Notes: generated from the sequence alone by a model not told the origin. A DNA stretch of 18,496 nt from SIG588 sp045599305 (GCA_045599305.1 JAZRVU010000023.1:1-18496); one strand, 5' to 3'. Counted from the first letter of the stretch, positions 1 to 7,557 are shown. Numbers and translations are program-made.

Positions 1-1
1 G

Positions 2-619
2 GATTTGAAGCCGTTCTACCATATCGCCCTCGGCGGCTTCAAGGGACGTGCGAATCAGGTTTCCACCACGCTGGCACGCGGTCAGCTCAAATACTATGAC
101 GAACGCACGAAAGAGATCCGCCGCGCCATGAACTATTTCTGGGATCAGCTGGAAGGGCTGCCCGGCATCCGCGCCATCCGGGTGGACGAATCCATCGGCT
201 CCCACATGGGCGGGTGGTACAACGCGCAGGGCGCCTATCATCCCGAGGAGCTGCACGGCCTGCCGGTGGAGCGGTTTGCCGAGGCGGTGCGGGCGCAGGG
301 CTTTTCCGGCTGCTGGGCCGGCGGTAACTACTGTCTGCACACCCACGCCTTCTTCCGGGATTTCGACCTGCTTCACCTCGGGAAGCCCAGCCGCATCGCC
401 TTTTGCGACCGCGATGTGCGCACCGATGACGCGGCACTGGCCCCCTCCGAGACCCGCTACTGCTTTTCGGTACCGTGGTTCAAGCAGTGCGACCGGGAAT
501 GGATCGACGCCTACGCCGCCTGCTACCGCACAGTGATCGAAAACCATGAACAACTGTTGGAGAAAAACGAGACACGCACCGGCGACGGTCGGTGGTACGG
601 TATGCAAAACGATACCTGA
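2..619 (+). CDS. DegT/DnrJ/EryC1/StrS-family aminotransferase, C-terminal part
   Basis: The reading frame is open to the window edge, so the 5' end lies outside; the TTG near the edge is an internal leucine. About 205 residues remain. The opening stretch (GGFKGRAN, then a helix with QLKYYDERTKEIRR) is the region that in PLP-dependent DegT/StrS sugar aminotransferases follows the Schiff-base lysine and lets residues reach the active site of the dimer partner. The end, with SVPWFKQCD and a terminal helix, matches the family's C-terminal helical cap. The PLP lysine itself is not in view. Such enzymes transaminate keto sugars or keto-inositols; the substrate cannot be told here. The gene ends just before a strong terminator and converges on an AraC regulator. 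Family assignment is fairly sure, substrate unknown. Confidence 0.82.
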   Translation, partial: DLKPFYHIALGGFKGRANQVSTTLARGQLKYYDERTKEIRRAMNYFWDQLEGLPGIRAIRVDESIGSHMGGWYNAQGAYHPEELHGLPVERFAEAVRAQGFSGCWAGGNYCLHTHAFFRDFDLLHLGKPSRIAFCDRDVRTDDAALAPSETRYCFSVPWFKQCDREWIDAYAACYRTVIENHEQLLEKNETRTGDGRWYGMQNDT

Positions 620-634
620 CATTTCAAAAAGCGA

Positions 635-676
635 AGCCCCCTGTTACCGCCACAAGCGGCAACAGGGGGCTCTTTT
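635..676. terminator. Bidirectional intrinsic terminator
   Basis: A 16-base arm at 635-650 pairs with 656-671 with one mismatch around the loop CACAA. On the plus strand it is followed by a short TCTTTT run. On the minus strand it is followed by GCTTTTTG. It lies between two convergent genes and probably serves both. Confidence 0.85.
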
Positions 677-680
677 CGGT

Positions 681-1463
681 TTATTCCTCCGGTGCGGTCT
701 TGCCGCGGTAGGTCAGCGGGGTCATCTGCACGGCAGCACGAAACTGCCTGTTGAAGTGGGTGGCATTGGCATAGCCGCACCGTATGGCGATCTCGCCGAC
801 CGGGAGCGCCGTGTTCTGCAGCAGATTTTCGGCGTGGCGGATGCGTGCCGAGATGAGGTCTTCGGTCGGCGTATTCCCGAAAAGCCGCCGATACAGCAGA
901 TGAAACTGCGATACCGAAAAGCCCGCCTGCGCCGCCATGCGCTCCACCGGCCACGCCTCGTCACAGTGCAGCAGCATCCGGTAGCGCACCTCGCGCAGCC
1001 ATTCCGCCGAACTGTCCGCCGGCTTCTGTGCCGCATTGGGATCGCAGGCACGGGAAAAGAGGATCAAAAACTCATTGAGCTTGCATTGCAGCAGCGTTTC
1101 GCGATTCGGGCGGTCGGAGTAAAACTCATGCTCCATCGTGTAAAACAGCCCGGTGATGAACTCCGGATCGCACGGGTAAAAAATGGTGTTTTCGGTGATC
1201 CCCGCTTTTTTCAGCAGAGAAGCCGAATCCGCCGTCAGGTGCATCCAGTCGTGAGTCAGCGGGACGGTGCAGCGAAACCATTGCGGCTCGTGCGGGGCGT
1301 AAAAAATACAGGCGTGCGGCTGCGTGACGGTACGCACGCCCCCCACCTCGATCTCCATGCTTTGAAAAAAATGCAGAAACGTATAGTCCTCCCGTCCGAT
1401 CGGACGCGAAAGCTCAAAGACCGGCGGCTCCGACCAGGAATGCCGCAGTTGGAGAATGTTCAT
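681..1463 (-). CDS. AraC-family transcriptional regulator
   Basis: A predicted DNA-binding regulator of about 260 residues. The last ~100 residues carry the two helix-turn-helix units of AraC/XylS proteins: MAAQAGFSVSQFHLLYRRLF, then IAIRCGYANATHFNRQFR. The N-terminal ~150 residues are a less conserved sensing domain with the expected beta-rich arm. The frame is open upstream to 1583, but I place the start at the ATG at 1463. A good minus-strand promoter (-10 at 1480-1485) would start transcription near 1473, downstream of the earlier ATG at 1481, and a GGTGA motif precedes the 1463 ATG. This makes an unusually short leader. The gene is divergent from a GH2 glycosidase, so the inferred role is control of that gene by a sugar or glycoside. 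Confidence 0.88.
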   Translation of the reverse strand: MNILQLRHSWSEPPVFELSRPIGREDYTFLHFFQSMEIEVGGVRTVTQPHACIFYAPHEPQWFRCTVPLTHDWMHLTADSASLLKKAGITENTIFYPCDPEFITGLFYTMEHEFYSDRPNRETLLQCKLNEFLILFSRACDPNAAQKPADSSAEWLREVRYRMLLHCDEAWPVERMAAQAGFSVSQFHLLYRRLFGNTPTEDLISARIRHAENLLQNTALPVGEIAIRCGYANATHFNRQFRAAVQMTPLTYRGKTAPEE

Positions 1464-1479
1464 GATGATCACCGAATTC

Positions 1480-1508
1480 ATTTTAGAATATGTCAATAGA
1501 AAAGTCAA
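1480..1508 (-). promoter_or_regulatory. Sigma-A-type promoter of the AraC gene
   Basis: On the minus strand, TTGACT (1503-1508) and TAAAAT (1480-1485) are separated by exactly 17 bases. Both match the consensus in 5 of 6 positions. One copy of the 15-base direct repeat (1484-1498) lies inside this promoter, which suggests autoregulation. Confidence 0.65.
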
Positions 1509-1577
1509 TGATTTCTTTCCTATGCGGCCATTCTTTTCATATTTAATCGTAGAATATGTCAATAATTTCATAGGAAA
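1484..1577. repeat. Operator-like repeats between AraC gene and GH2 gene
   Basis: The 15-mer TAGAATATGTCAATA occurs twice in the same orientation, at 1484-1498 and 1550-1564, starts 66 bases apart. An inverted pair, TTTCCTATG (1516-1524) and CATAGGAAA (1569-1577), is interleaved with it. The second direct copy lies just upstream of the GH2 -35 box and the first overlaps the AraC promoter. This is the layout expected for an AraC-type activator that also represses itself. The repeats are read directly; binding by the neighbouring regulator is inference. Confidence 0.6.
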
Positions 1578-1582
1578 AGACA

Positions 1583-1611
1583 TTGCCTGCCCGTGCGGTT
1601 TTCATTATAAT
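1583..1611 (+). promoter_or_regulatory. Sigma-A-type promoter of the GH2 gene
   Basis: TTGCCT (1583-1588) and a perfect TATAAT (1606-1611) with a 17-base spacer. The weak -35 box fits a promoter that depends on an activator bound at the repeats just upstream. Confidence 0.7.
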
Positions 1612-1643
1612 AAAAGAAAAAAGCGAAACGGAGGCAAATGAAT

Positions 1644-3356
1644 ATGAGCATCCCCAGACCGGAACATCCGAAGCCGCAGTTTGAGCGTGAGGAATGGATC
1701 AATCTGAACGGCACCTGGCAATTTGAGCGCGACGACAGCCGCAGCGGCGCGGTACGCGGGCTGTATCGCGACGGCGTCTCGCTGGCGGGCACGATCACCG
1801 TCCCGTTCTGCCCCGAAAGCCGTCTGTCCGGGGTCGAGGATAAGGACTTTTATTACGGGCTTTGCTACAAGCGGGAATTCAGCCTGCCCGCGACATGGGA
1901 CGGCGGACGCGTGCTGCTGCACTTCGGCGCGGTGGATTACCGCTGCGAGGTCTATGTCAATGACAGATCCGTCGGCACGCATCAGGGCGGCTACGTCTCC
2001 TTTGCTTTGGATATTACCGACGCCCTCTGTCCGGGCAGCAACCGGCTGACCGTTTTTGTGCAGGACGACACCCGCGATCCGCTGATCCCCAGCGGGAAAC
2101 AGTCGGAGAAATTTGATTCTTATTCCTGCTTCTACACCCGCACCAGCGGCATCTGGCAGACGGTCTGGCTGGAGCATCTGCCGGATGTGCATATCTGTTC
2201 GGCACGATATACGACCGATGCCGAAAACGGTGTGCTGAACATGACCGTGCGGCTGAACGGCAGCGGGACATTTACCGCCGGGGCCTGTTATGAGGGCAAG
2301 CCGATGGGCAGCGTGACGGCCGCCTCCCGCGGCGGTGTGCTGCAGCTCTCCCTGCCGCTTGACGAAACGCATCTTTGGGAGCCGGGTCACGGCAGACTCT
2401 ATACGCTGGAGCTTTCCTACGGGGACGACCGGGTGAAGAGCTATTTCGGCCTGCGCAGCATCGCGCTGACCGATCGGAAATTCCTCATAAACGGGAAAAG
2501 TGTCTTCCAGCGGCTGGTGCTCGATCAGGGCTTTTATCCTGACGGGATCTATACCGCGCCCAGCGATGCCGAGCTGTGTGCGGACATCGAGCGCTCCTTG
2601 GCCTGCGGCTTCAACGGGGCACGTCTGCACGAAAAGGTCTTTGAGGAGCGCTTCCTCTATCACTGTGACCGGCTGGGTTATCTCGCCTGGGGCGAGTATC
2701 CGAACTGGGGAGTGGATATCTCCGATCCGCGGGCGCTGCACGCGATCCTGCCCGAATGGCTGGACGAGGTCGAGCGGGACTATAACCACCCCGCCATCAT
2801 CGGCTGGTGCCCGTTCAACGAAACGTGGGACTATGACGGGAGAAAACAGTACGACGACACGCTGCGTGCCGTCTACCGCGCGACCAAGGCGGCCGATCCG
2901 ACCCGCCCCTGCATTGATACGAGCGGGAATTTCCACGTGGAAAGCGATATCTACGATATCCACGACTACGAACAGGACACCACCGCGCTGGCGCATCACT
3001 ACGACCGGCTGAACGAGACCGGCATCTTCAAAGGTCAGTTCGACAACCGTCAACACCATCGCGGGGAGCCGTTCTTTGTCAGCGAATGCGGCGGCATCCG
3101 CTGGTCGGTGGTCAGTTCGGACAATGCGTGGGGCTACGGCAACGCACCCAAAACGGAAGAGGAGTACTTGGAGCGTTTTGGCAAAATGATGGAGATCTTC
3201 CTCGGCCAGAAATACTCCTTCGGTCTGTGCTACACCCAGCTGACTGACGTGGAACAGGAGCAGAACGGACTGTACACCTATGACCGCAAGCCGAAATTCG
3301 ATCCCGCCATTTTCAAAAAGATCCTTTCGCAAAAAGCGGCGATCGAGGAAGAATAA
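1644..3356 (+). CDS. Glycoside hydrolase family 2 protein (beta-galactosidase/beta-glucuronidase type)
   Basis: A 570-residue retaining glycosidase. Order of parts: an N-terminal jelly-roll sugar-binding domain (starting with RPEHPKPQF and WINLNGTWQF, about residues 1-180), an immunoglobulin-like domain (about 180-275), then a TIM barrel. The general acid/base glutamate is E393 in WCPFNETW and the nucleophile is E481 in FVSECGG. Their spacing of 88 fits the family. There is no signal peptide, so it acts in the cytoplasm on an imported oligosaccharide or glycoside. GGAGG at 1630-1634 is only 3 bases from the in-frame ATG at 1638 but 9 from the ATG at 1644, so I prefer 1644. The divergent AraC gene and shared operators suggest substrate induction. 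The exact sugar cannot be read from sequence. Confidence 0.92.
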   Translation: MSIPRPEHPKPQFEREEWINLNGTWQFERDDSRSGAVRGLYRDGVSLAGTITVPFCPESRLSGVEDKDFYYGLCYKREFSLPATWDGGRVLLHFGAVDYRCEVYVNDRSVGTHQGGYVSFALDITDALCPGSNRLTVFVQDDTRDPLIPSGKQSEKFDSYSCFYTRTSGIWQTVWLEHLPDVHICSARYTTDAENGVLNMTVRLNGSGTFTAGACYEGKPMGSVTAASRGGVLQLSLPLDETHLWEPGHGRLYTLELSYGDDRVKSYFGLRSIALTDRKFLINGKSVFQRLVLDQGFYPDGIYTAPSDAELCADIERSLACGFNGARLHEKVFEERFLYHCDRLGYLAWGEYPNWGVDISDPRALHAILPEWLDEVERDYNHPAIIGWCPFNETWDYDGRKQYDDTLRAVYRATKAADPTRPCIDTSGNFHVESDIYDIHDYEQDTTALAHHYDRLNETGIFKGQFDNRQHHRGEPFFVSECGGIRWSVVSSDNAWGYGNAPKTEEEYLERFGKMMEIFLGQKYSFGLCYTQLTDVEQEQNGLYTYDRKPKFDPAIFKKILSQKAAIEEE

Positions 3357-3411
3357 GACAGGGCGCCGCCAGAAACGGTACCGTCCCGCAAGGGCGTTTT
3401 TGACAAAGCAA

Positions 3412-3458
3412 TACCCGCCGAAAAGGAATCCATATCCTCTTCGGCGGGTAATTTTTTT
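3412..3458 (+). terminator. Intrinsic terminator of the GH2 gene
   Basis: Arms 3412-3427 and 3435-3450 pair over 16 positions with one mismatch around a 7-base loop, followed by seven Ts (3452-3458). The T run coincides with the last recognisable bases of the minus-strand gene relic that ends here. Confidence 0.88.
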
Positions 3459-3538
3459 GTGACAAGCCGCACACTCCATCAGGGTATCCGGTTCAGATAT
3501 TCGAGAGGTGCTTTGCAAATAAGGCATTCATCTTTCAT
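3452..3538 (-). pseudogene. Frameshifted, truncated relic of a zinc-ribbon (DUF5714-like) gene
   Basis: The ATG at 3538 overlaps the antiporter stop codon as ATGA and is preceded by AAGGAG at good spacing, so this was once the next gene of the operon. The first frame reads MKDECLICKAPLEYLN and soon meets a stop. One base shift near 3488-3490 restores DTLMECAACHKK. The two CxxC pairs (CLIC, CAAC) and the overall pattern resemble the N-terminus of DUF5714-domain proteins, known from methanogens and anaerobic bacteria. After the second CxxC the similarity stops exactly at the A7/T7 run of the neighbouring terminator. Frameshift plus loss of the remaining C-terminal part means it is not functional. 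The family name is from memory; the frameshift and truncation are seen directly. Confidence 0.6.
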
Positions 3539-4737
3539 TTTGAGCACTCCTTCAAAAGTCTTCTATAACTCAGGTCCATTCCGATCGCTCCGAGCGGTGC
3601 GGTGATCAGGATCGAGAGAACGGCAACCGAAAGAACGATATTCCCGCAAGAAAGTCCCAGTGACAGAGGCACCGAGCCGATAGCGGCCTGAACGGTGGCT
3701 TTCGGCAGGTAGGCGATCACGCAATACAGTTTTTCTTTTCTGTTCAGCTTCGTTCCGATAAGGCATATGAGAACGCCGACCGAACGGAACATGAGCGCGA
3801 TCAATATCATCAATACCGCCATACCGCCGGCTTGCAAAGTGTATCTTATATCCACCGCCGCACCGACAAGCACAAACAAAATCACCTCTGCGGCGAGCCA
3901 AAGCCGACCGTATTTGGCGGACAAATCGTCAGACACTTCTTTTCGGCAGCGCATTTGAATGACACAAGCCATACTCATAACGGCAAGCAGTCCCGAAACA
4001 GACACAACGCCTTCCAGCCATGTTTCTACCGACATCAAAAGAAATGCCGAGCCGAGAACAATAATCGTTTTAAGACTTTGGCGGATGGGAGTCCCGCTTT
4101 TGTGAGCAATTTCGAAAAGGAAAGAAAGAACAATGCCCAAGACGATTCCGGCAAGTATACCGAGAATGATCGAGACGGGTATATTGACGAAATCCATCAC
4201 CTCCGCGTTCCCGCCCTGTGCCATACCGACAAAGGTCGAAAACAACACGATCACAAACACATCGTCAAGTGATGCTCCGGCAAGGATCAACTGCGGGATC
4301 TGTTTGTCTGTGCCATAGCCCTCTTCCATAAGCGCCACCATTCGCGGCACGACGACCGCGGGCGATACCGCACCGAGTACGGCTCCCATAATCGCCGCTT
4401 CCGGCACGGTGACGGGAAGCAAAACCGGAGCAAGCAGAACGAAAGCCGCCATTTCAAACACGGCAGGGAGAAACGACATCAGCACCGCCGGTCTGCCGAC
4501 TTTTTTGAGATCGGAAATATTGAGAGACAGTCCGGCTTTAATGAGAATGATGATAAGCGCCATCTGCCGCAATTCCGAAGAAATGCCGAGTATCGTCGGA
4601 TCGAGAAAATCCAAGACATACGGGCCGAGCACGATGCCCGTCACGAGCATGCCGATAATGCGGGGTAATCTGATTTTCCGGCAGATGAACGCCATGCACA
4701 GACCGATAAGAAAGATCAGAGCAAGAGAAGTGAGCAT
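3535..4737 (-). CDS. CPA2-type cation/proton antiporter (NHA-like)
   Basis: A 400-residue integral membrane protein with about 12 hydrophobic segments, close to a full Na+/H+ exchanger domain. Diagnostic features: the adjacent aspartates D158-D159 in AGASLDDVF (the ion-binding pair typical of the electrogenic CPA2 branch, where CPA1 has Asn-Asp), the broken helix GAVSPAVVVP (122-131), and PKATVQAAIG (from P345) as in NHA2-like exchangers. The start is set by GGAGGG six bases upstream. The leader is a fluoride riboswitch, so expression should rise with fluoride; the transported ion is not known and could relate to ion or pH balance under fluoride stress. Four sampled 60-base rows held 23, 28, 31 and 37 G+C, against 37-38 in rows from neighbouring genes, which hints at a different origin. 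Confidence 0.9.
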   Translation of the reverse strand: MLTSLALIFLIGLCMAFICRKIRLPRIIGMLVTGIVLGPYVLDFLDPTILGISSELRQMALIIILIKAGLSLNISDLKKVGRPAVLMSFLPAVFEMAAFVLLAPVLLPVTVPEAAIMGAVLGAVSPAVVVPRMVALMEEGYGTDKQIPQLILAGASLDDVFVIVLFSTFVGMAQGGNAEVMDFVNIPVSIILGILAGIVLGIVLSFLFEIAHKSGTPIRQSLKTIIVLGSAFLLMSVETWLEGVVSVSGLLAVMSMACVIQMRCRKEVSDDLSAKYGRLWLAAEVILFVLVGAAVDIRYTLQAGGMAVLMILIALMFRSVGVLICLIGTKLNRKEKLYCVIAYLPKATVQAAIGSVPLSLGLSCGNIVLSVAVLSILITAPLGAIGMDLSYRRLLKECSK

Positions 4738-4757
4738 AATAAACCCTCCAAAGACAC

Positions 4758-4802
4758 AAAAAAGCCGATAACTCCTGCGTAAAATGAGCAGAAGTCATCA
4801 GC
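4758..4802 (-). terminator. Intrinsic terminator, expression platform of the fluoride riboswitch
   Basis: On the minus strand GCTGATGACTTCTGC (4788-4802) pairs over 15 positions, counting three G-U wobbles, with 4764-4778 around a 9-base loop, followed by six Ts (4758-4763). The 5' arm is the 3' part of the aptamer, so aptamer and terminator cannot form together. It lies directly upstream of the antiporter ribosome binding site. Confidence 0.88.
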
Positions 4803-4848
4803 CGATAAAAGCGGTTTAGGTTACCCATGGGAGAACTTCATTCCCGAC
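4788..4848 (-). promoter_or_regulatory. Fluoride riboswitch (crcB motif) aptamer
   Basis: On the minus strand the aptamer begins with GGGAATGAAGTTCTCCC (4829-4845). This gives stem GGGA/TCCC with a 9-base loop, the same 17-base layout I recall for the Pseudomonas syringae eriC fluoride riboswitch. After a linker come AAACCGC and GGCTGATGACTTCTGC, close to the family's conserved AAACNGC and GCTGATGACTCCTAC. The loop bases GAAGT (4835-4839) pair perfectly with ACTTC (4791-4795), the expected pseudoknot. Fluoride binding should stabilise the pseudoknot, block the terminator at 4758-4802 and turn on the antiporter. Such riboswitches are known to control crcB, ClC-F and, less often, Na+/H+ antiporter genes. 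Confidence 0.9.
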
Positions 4849-4854
4849 AACGGC

Positions 4855-4883
4855 ATTATACACCGCCGCAATAAAAAATGCAA
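4855..4883 (-). promoter_or_regulatory. Promoter of the fluoride riboswitch and antiporter
   Basis: On the minus strand a perfect TATAAT (4855-4860) lies 17 bases from a weak TTGCAT (4878-4883). The predicted start near 4848 is right at the 5' edge of the aptamer, which supports both calls. Confidence 0.65.
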
Positions 4884-4903
4884 TGGTTTTAGAAAAATTC
4901 CGA

Positions 4904-4932
4904 TTGAAATGCACGGGGAAATATGGTATGCT
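4904..4932 (+). promoter_or_regulatory. Promoter of the DUF853 ATPase gene
   Basis: TTGAAA (4904-4909), 17-base spacer, TATGCT (4927-4932) on the plus strand, divergent from the riboswitch promoter. AAAGGAG at 4956-4962 lies 9 bases before the ATG at 4972. Confidence 0.6.
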
Positions 4933-4971
4933 TAATAAAAAGAATGCTGCCGATAAAAGGAGTTTTTCGCT

Positions 4972-6612
4972 ATGTACGCTGACAAAAAGATCTGGATCGC
5001 ACAGTCCGACAAAAATCTGTATCTTCTCCCCCAGATGGCCAACCGGCACGGGCTGATCGCCGGTGCGACCGGCACCGGCAAGACCGTCACCATGAAGGTG
5101 CTGGCCGAGTCCTTTTCGGACATGGGCGTGCCGGTGTTCTTGGCCGATGTGAAGGGCGATCTTTCCGGCATGTGCCGCCCCGGTGAGGACAGCGAGAGCA
5201 TGCAGAAACGCATCACCCGCTTCGGCATGGAAAACTTTACATACAAGGCATATCCCACCCGCTTTTGGGATATCTGGGGCGAGATGGGCCACCCCGTGCG
5301 CATCACCGTTTCGGACATGGGCCCCACCCTGCTCGCGCGGCTGCTCGGCCTTTCGGACGTGCAGGCGGGCGTACTGAACATCGTGTTCAAGGTGGCCGAT
5401 GAGCAGGGCCTGCTGCTGCTCGACTTGAAGGACCTGCGTGCCATGCTGAAATTCGTGGGCGACAACCGCGAGGAATTCACCACGGCCTACGGCAATGTGT
5501 CCACCGCCTCCATCGGTGCCATTCAGCGCGCACTGCTCGCGTTTGAGGACGAGGGCGGCGAGCAGATCTTCGGGGAGCCGGCACTGGACATCACCGACTG
5601 GATGCGCACCGATACCGACGGCCGCGGCTACATCAACATTCTCAACAGCACCCGACTCATCCAGAGTCCCACCATCTACGCCACCTTCCTGCTGTGGATG
5701 ATGACGGAACTGTTCGAGCGGCTGCCCGAGGTCGGCGACCTGCCCAAGCCCCGGATGATCTTCTTCTTTGACGAGGCACATCTTCTGTTCACCGATGCTC
5801 CCAAGGCATTTTTGCAGAAGATCATCCAGGTGGTCAAACTCATCCGTTCAAAGGGTGTGGGTATCTATTTCATCAGCCAGAGCGTTTCGGATATCCCGGA
5901 CGAGGTGCTGTCCCAGCTCTCCAACCGTATCCAGCACGCGCTGCGCGCCTACACCCCCGCCGAACAGAAGGCACTCAAGGCGACCGCCGCCGCGTTCCGT
6001 GTCAACCCCGCCTTTGATACCCAGACAGTCCTGACCGAACTGGGTGTAGGTGAAGCGCTTGTCAGCTTCCTGGATGAGGCCGGTACCCCCGGCGTGGTGG
6101 AACGTGCCTTTATTCTGCCGCCGCAGAGCCTGATGGGCCCGGCTGACGAGAACGATGTAAAGCAGATCATCTTGTCGGATGAATTCGATCTGAAATACCG
6201 CCAGACGGTGGACAGAGAGTCGGCTTTTGAGATTTTGGAGCGGGCGACCGCCGAATTGGCCGCCATGCAGCAGCAGGAGGCGGAAGAAGCCGCTGCCGCG
6301 AAGGCCGCCGAAAAAGAGGCGAAAGAAGCCGAAAAGCAGGCGGCCAAAGAGGCCAAGGCCGCCGAAAAGGCCGCTGTGCAAAAGAAGAAGGCGACCACCT
6401 CCGCCGTGACCAAGACCGTGCAGAAGGCGACCAACAGCGCCGCCTCCTCCGTTGCCCGCTCGATCAGCACCAATCTGGTCAATTCCATCGCGGGCGGCAA
6501 GAAGGTCAGCGCCGGCACCATGGCCAAACGCGCCGCAACCAACGCGCTTTCTTCCGTGATGCGCTCGGGCACGACCTCCATCATCCGCGGTCTGTTCGGA
6601 AACAAAAAATAA
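4972..6612 (+). CDS. DUF853 (YjgR-type) HerA/FtsK-like ATPase
   Basis: A 546-residue cytoplasmic P-loop ATPase. The Walker A motif GATGTGKT is at residues 31-38. The hydrophobic strand RMIFFFDEAH gives the Walker B pair D267-E268. SKGVGIYFISQS is the sensor-like strand that follows in HerA-type enzymes. Residues from about 425 to 475 are an alanine/glutamate/lysine-rich predicted coiled coil. The protein ends in a glycine-containing tail (IIRGLFGNKK) like that of E. coli YjgR. Proteins of this family are related to DNA-pumping helicases, but their role is not established. Promoter and ribosome binding site are clear. It converges on the AraC gene downstream with only nine bases between the stop codons and no visible terminator between them. 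Its neighbours give no hint of function. Confidence 0.93.
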   Translation: MYADKKIWIAQSDKNLYLLPQMANRHGLIAGATGTGKTVTMKVLAESFSDMGVPVFLADVKGDLSGMCRPGEDSESMQKRITRFGMENFTYKAYPTRFWDIWGEMGHPVRITVSDMGPTLLARLLGLSDVQAGVLNIVFKVADEQGLLLLDLKDLRAMLKFVGDNREEFTTAYGNVSTASIGAIQRALLAFEDEGGEQIFGEPALDITDWMRTDTDGRGYINILNSTRLIQSPTIYATFLLWMMTELFERLPEVGDLPKPRMIFFFDEAHLLFTDAPKAFLQKIIQVVKLIRSKGVGIYFISQSVSDIPDEVLSQLSNRIQHALRAYTPAEQKALKATAAAFRVNPAFDTQTVLTELGVGEALVSFLDEAGTPGVVERAFILPPQSLMGPADENDVKQIILSDEFDLKYRQTVDRESAFEILERATAELAAMQQQEAEEAAAAKAAEKEAKEAEKQAAKEAKAAEKAAVQKKKATTSAVTKTVQKATNSAASSVARSISTNLVNSIAGGKKVSAGTMAKRAATNALSSVMRSGTTSIIRGLFGNKK

Positions 6613-6621
6613 GCTCTTTGC

Positions 6622-7488
6622 TCACTCCCGCACCGCCGAGGGGGACATCCCCGTCTGTTTTTTGTACATGGTACTGAAATAGGCGACGTTATTGAAGCCG
6701 CACTCCACGGCGATCTGTGTGATCGGCTTATCGGCCGCACGCAGTTCCTTTTCCGCGTGGTTCAGCCTCACCATGGTCAGGTATTGCTTAAAGCTCTTCC
6801 CCGTGAGATCTTTGAACCGACGTGAAAAGTAACTGTAACTGATCCCCGCCCGCTCGGCGCAGTCCTGCGCACTGACATCCTCGGCATAGTGCTGCTCCAA
6901 AAATGCGATCGTATCGTAGATCTTGGAGGCCAACTGCGGATTGCGCTGCTGCTCGGCGGCGGTATCCGCCTGTGTGCCCACGGCGCGCAGCAGGATGAGC
7001 AGCACCTGCGCGGCACTGACCGTCCGCCCCAGATGCGCACAGAGGTCCTTCTGCGACGCCTCCCGGCCGATCGCCTCCACCGCGGCGGTAAGCCCCATCC
7101 GCCGGCATTCCTCCCCATGCCACACCGGTGTGTGGGTGTCGGGGCGCAGTGTCAGATTCAGCAGATAGAGCGGTCCGTATTCGCCGCCGCCCAGCTGCAT
7201 GATGAACGAGGGCGAAAATTTGACCACATAGTAACTGCCGCCGTCCACCAGCACATACAGCCGGTGGAGTTGATTGGAGCGGAAAAGGATCGCATCGCCC
7301 GACGACAGGATGTACTCCTCCCCGTCGGTGCAGACGCGAAAACGGCCGCTCTGTATCAGCAGCAGTTCTACCGCCGGGTGGATATGCGGCGACACATCTA
7401 TGCGCGGATAGTCGAACTTATCAAGGAAGAATTCCAGGCCGGTCGTGGACAGTTTGAAGTTTTCTTTTTCCACATAATAGGTTTCCAT
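6622..7488 (-). CDS. AraC-family regulator with cupin-like N-terminal domain
   Basis: A 288-residue regulator. The N-terminal part (about 25-110) carries the cupin-like ligand-binding pattern: HIHPAVELLLIQSGRF, then SGDAILFRSNQLHRL. The C-terminal ~100 residues hold the two AraC helix-turn-helix motifs: CAERAGISYSYFSRRF and IAVECGFNNVAYFSTMYKKQ, ending with the usual GMSPSAVRE tail. The start at 7488 has GAGGTGA a few bases upstream. It is divergent from a Gfo/Idh/MocA oxidoreductase, with 154 bases between the start codons, and probably regulates that gene in response to a sugar-like molecule. That link is inferred from gene order only. No repeats as clear as those next to the first AraC gene were seen in the spacer. 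Confidence 0.9.
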   Translation of the reverse strand: METYYVEKENFKLSTTGLEFFLDKFDYPRIDVSPHIHPAVELLLIQSGRFRVCTDGEEYILSSGDAILFRSNQLHRLYVLVDGGSYYVVKFSPSFIMQLGGGEYGPLYLLNLTLRPDTHTPVWHGEECRRMGLTAAVEAIGREASQKDLCAHLGRTVSAAQVLLILLRAVGTQADTAAEQQRNPQLASKIYDTIAFLEQHYAEDVSAQDCAERAGISYSYFSRRFKDLTGKSFKQYLTMVRLNHAEKELRAADKPITQIAVECGFNNVAYFSTMYKKQTGMSPSAVRE

Positions 7489-7528
7489 ATGGTCACCTCA
7501 TGACAAAAAAGTGAAAGTCTGTACACCC

Positions 7529-7557
7529 AGTATAGCATATTCCTGCGGCATTGGCTA
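7529..7557 (-). promoter_or_regulatory. Candidate promoter of the second AraC gene
   Basis: On the minus strand TATACT (7529-7534) lies 17 bases from TAGCCA (7552-7557), matching consensus in 5 and 4 of 6 positions. It is positioned about 40 bases before the start codon. Confidence 0.45.

Noticed and set aside
3364..3405. Possible additional hairpin with TTTTT directly after the GH2 gene
   Set aside because: Only 3-4 base pairs form before mismatches; the hairpin at 3412-3450 is far stronger.
1605..3527. A long open frame on the minus strand opposite the GH2 gene
   Set aside because: It is the mirror of a high-GC coding gene, with arginine/valine-rich low-similarity translation and no start signals; only its first ~90 bases overlap the separate relic at 3452-3538.
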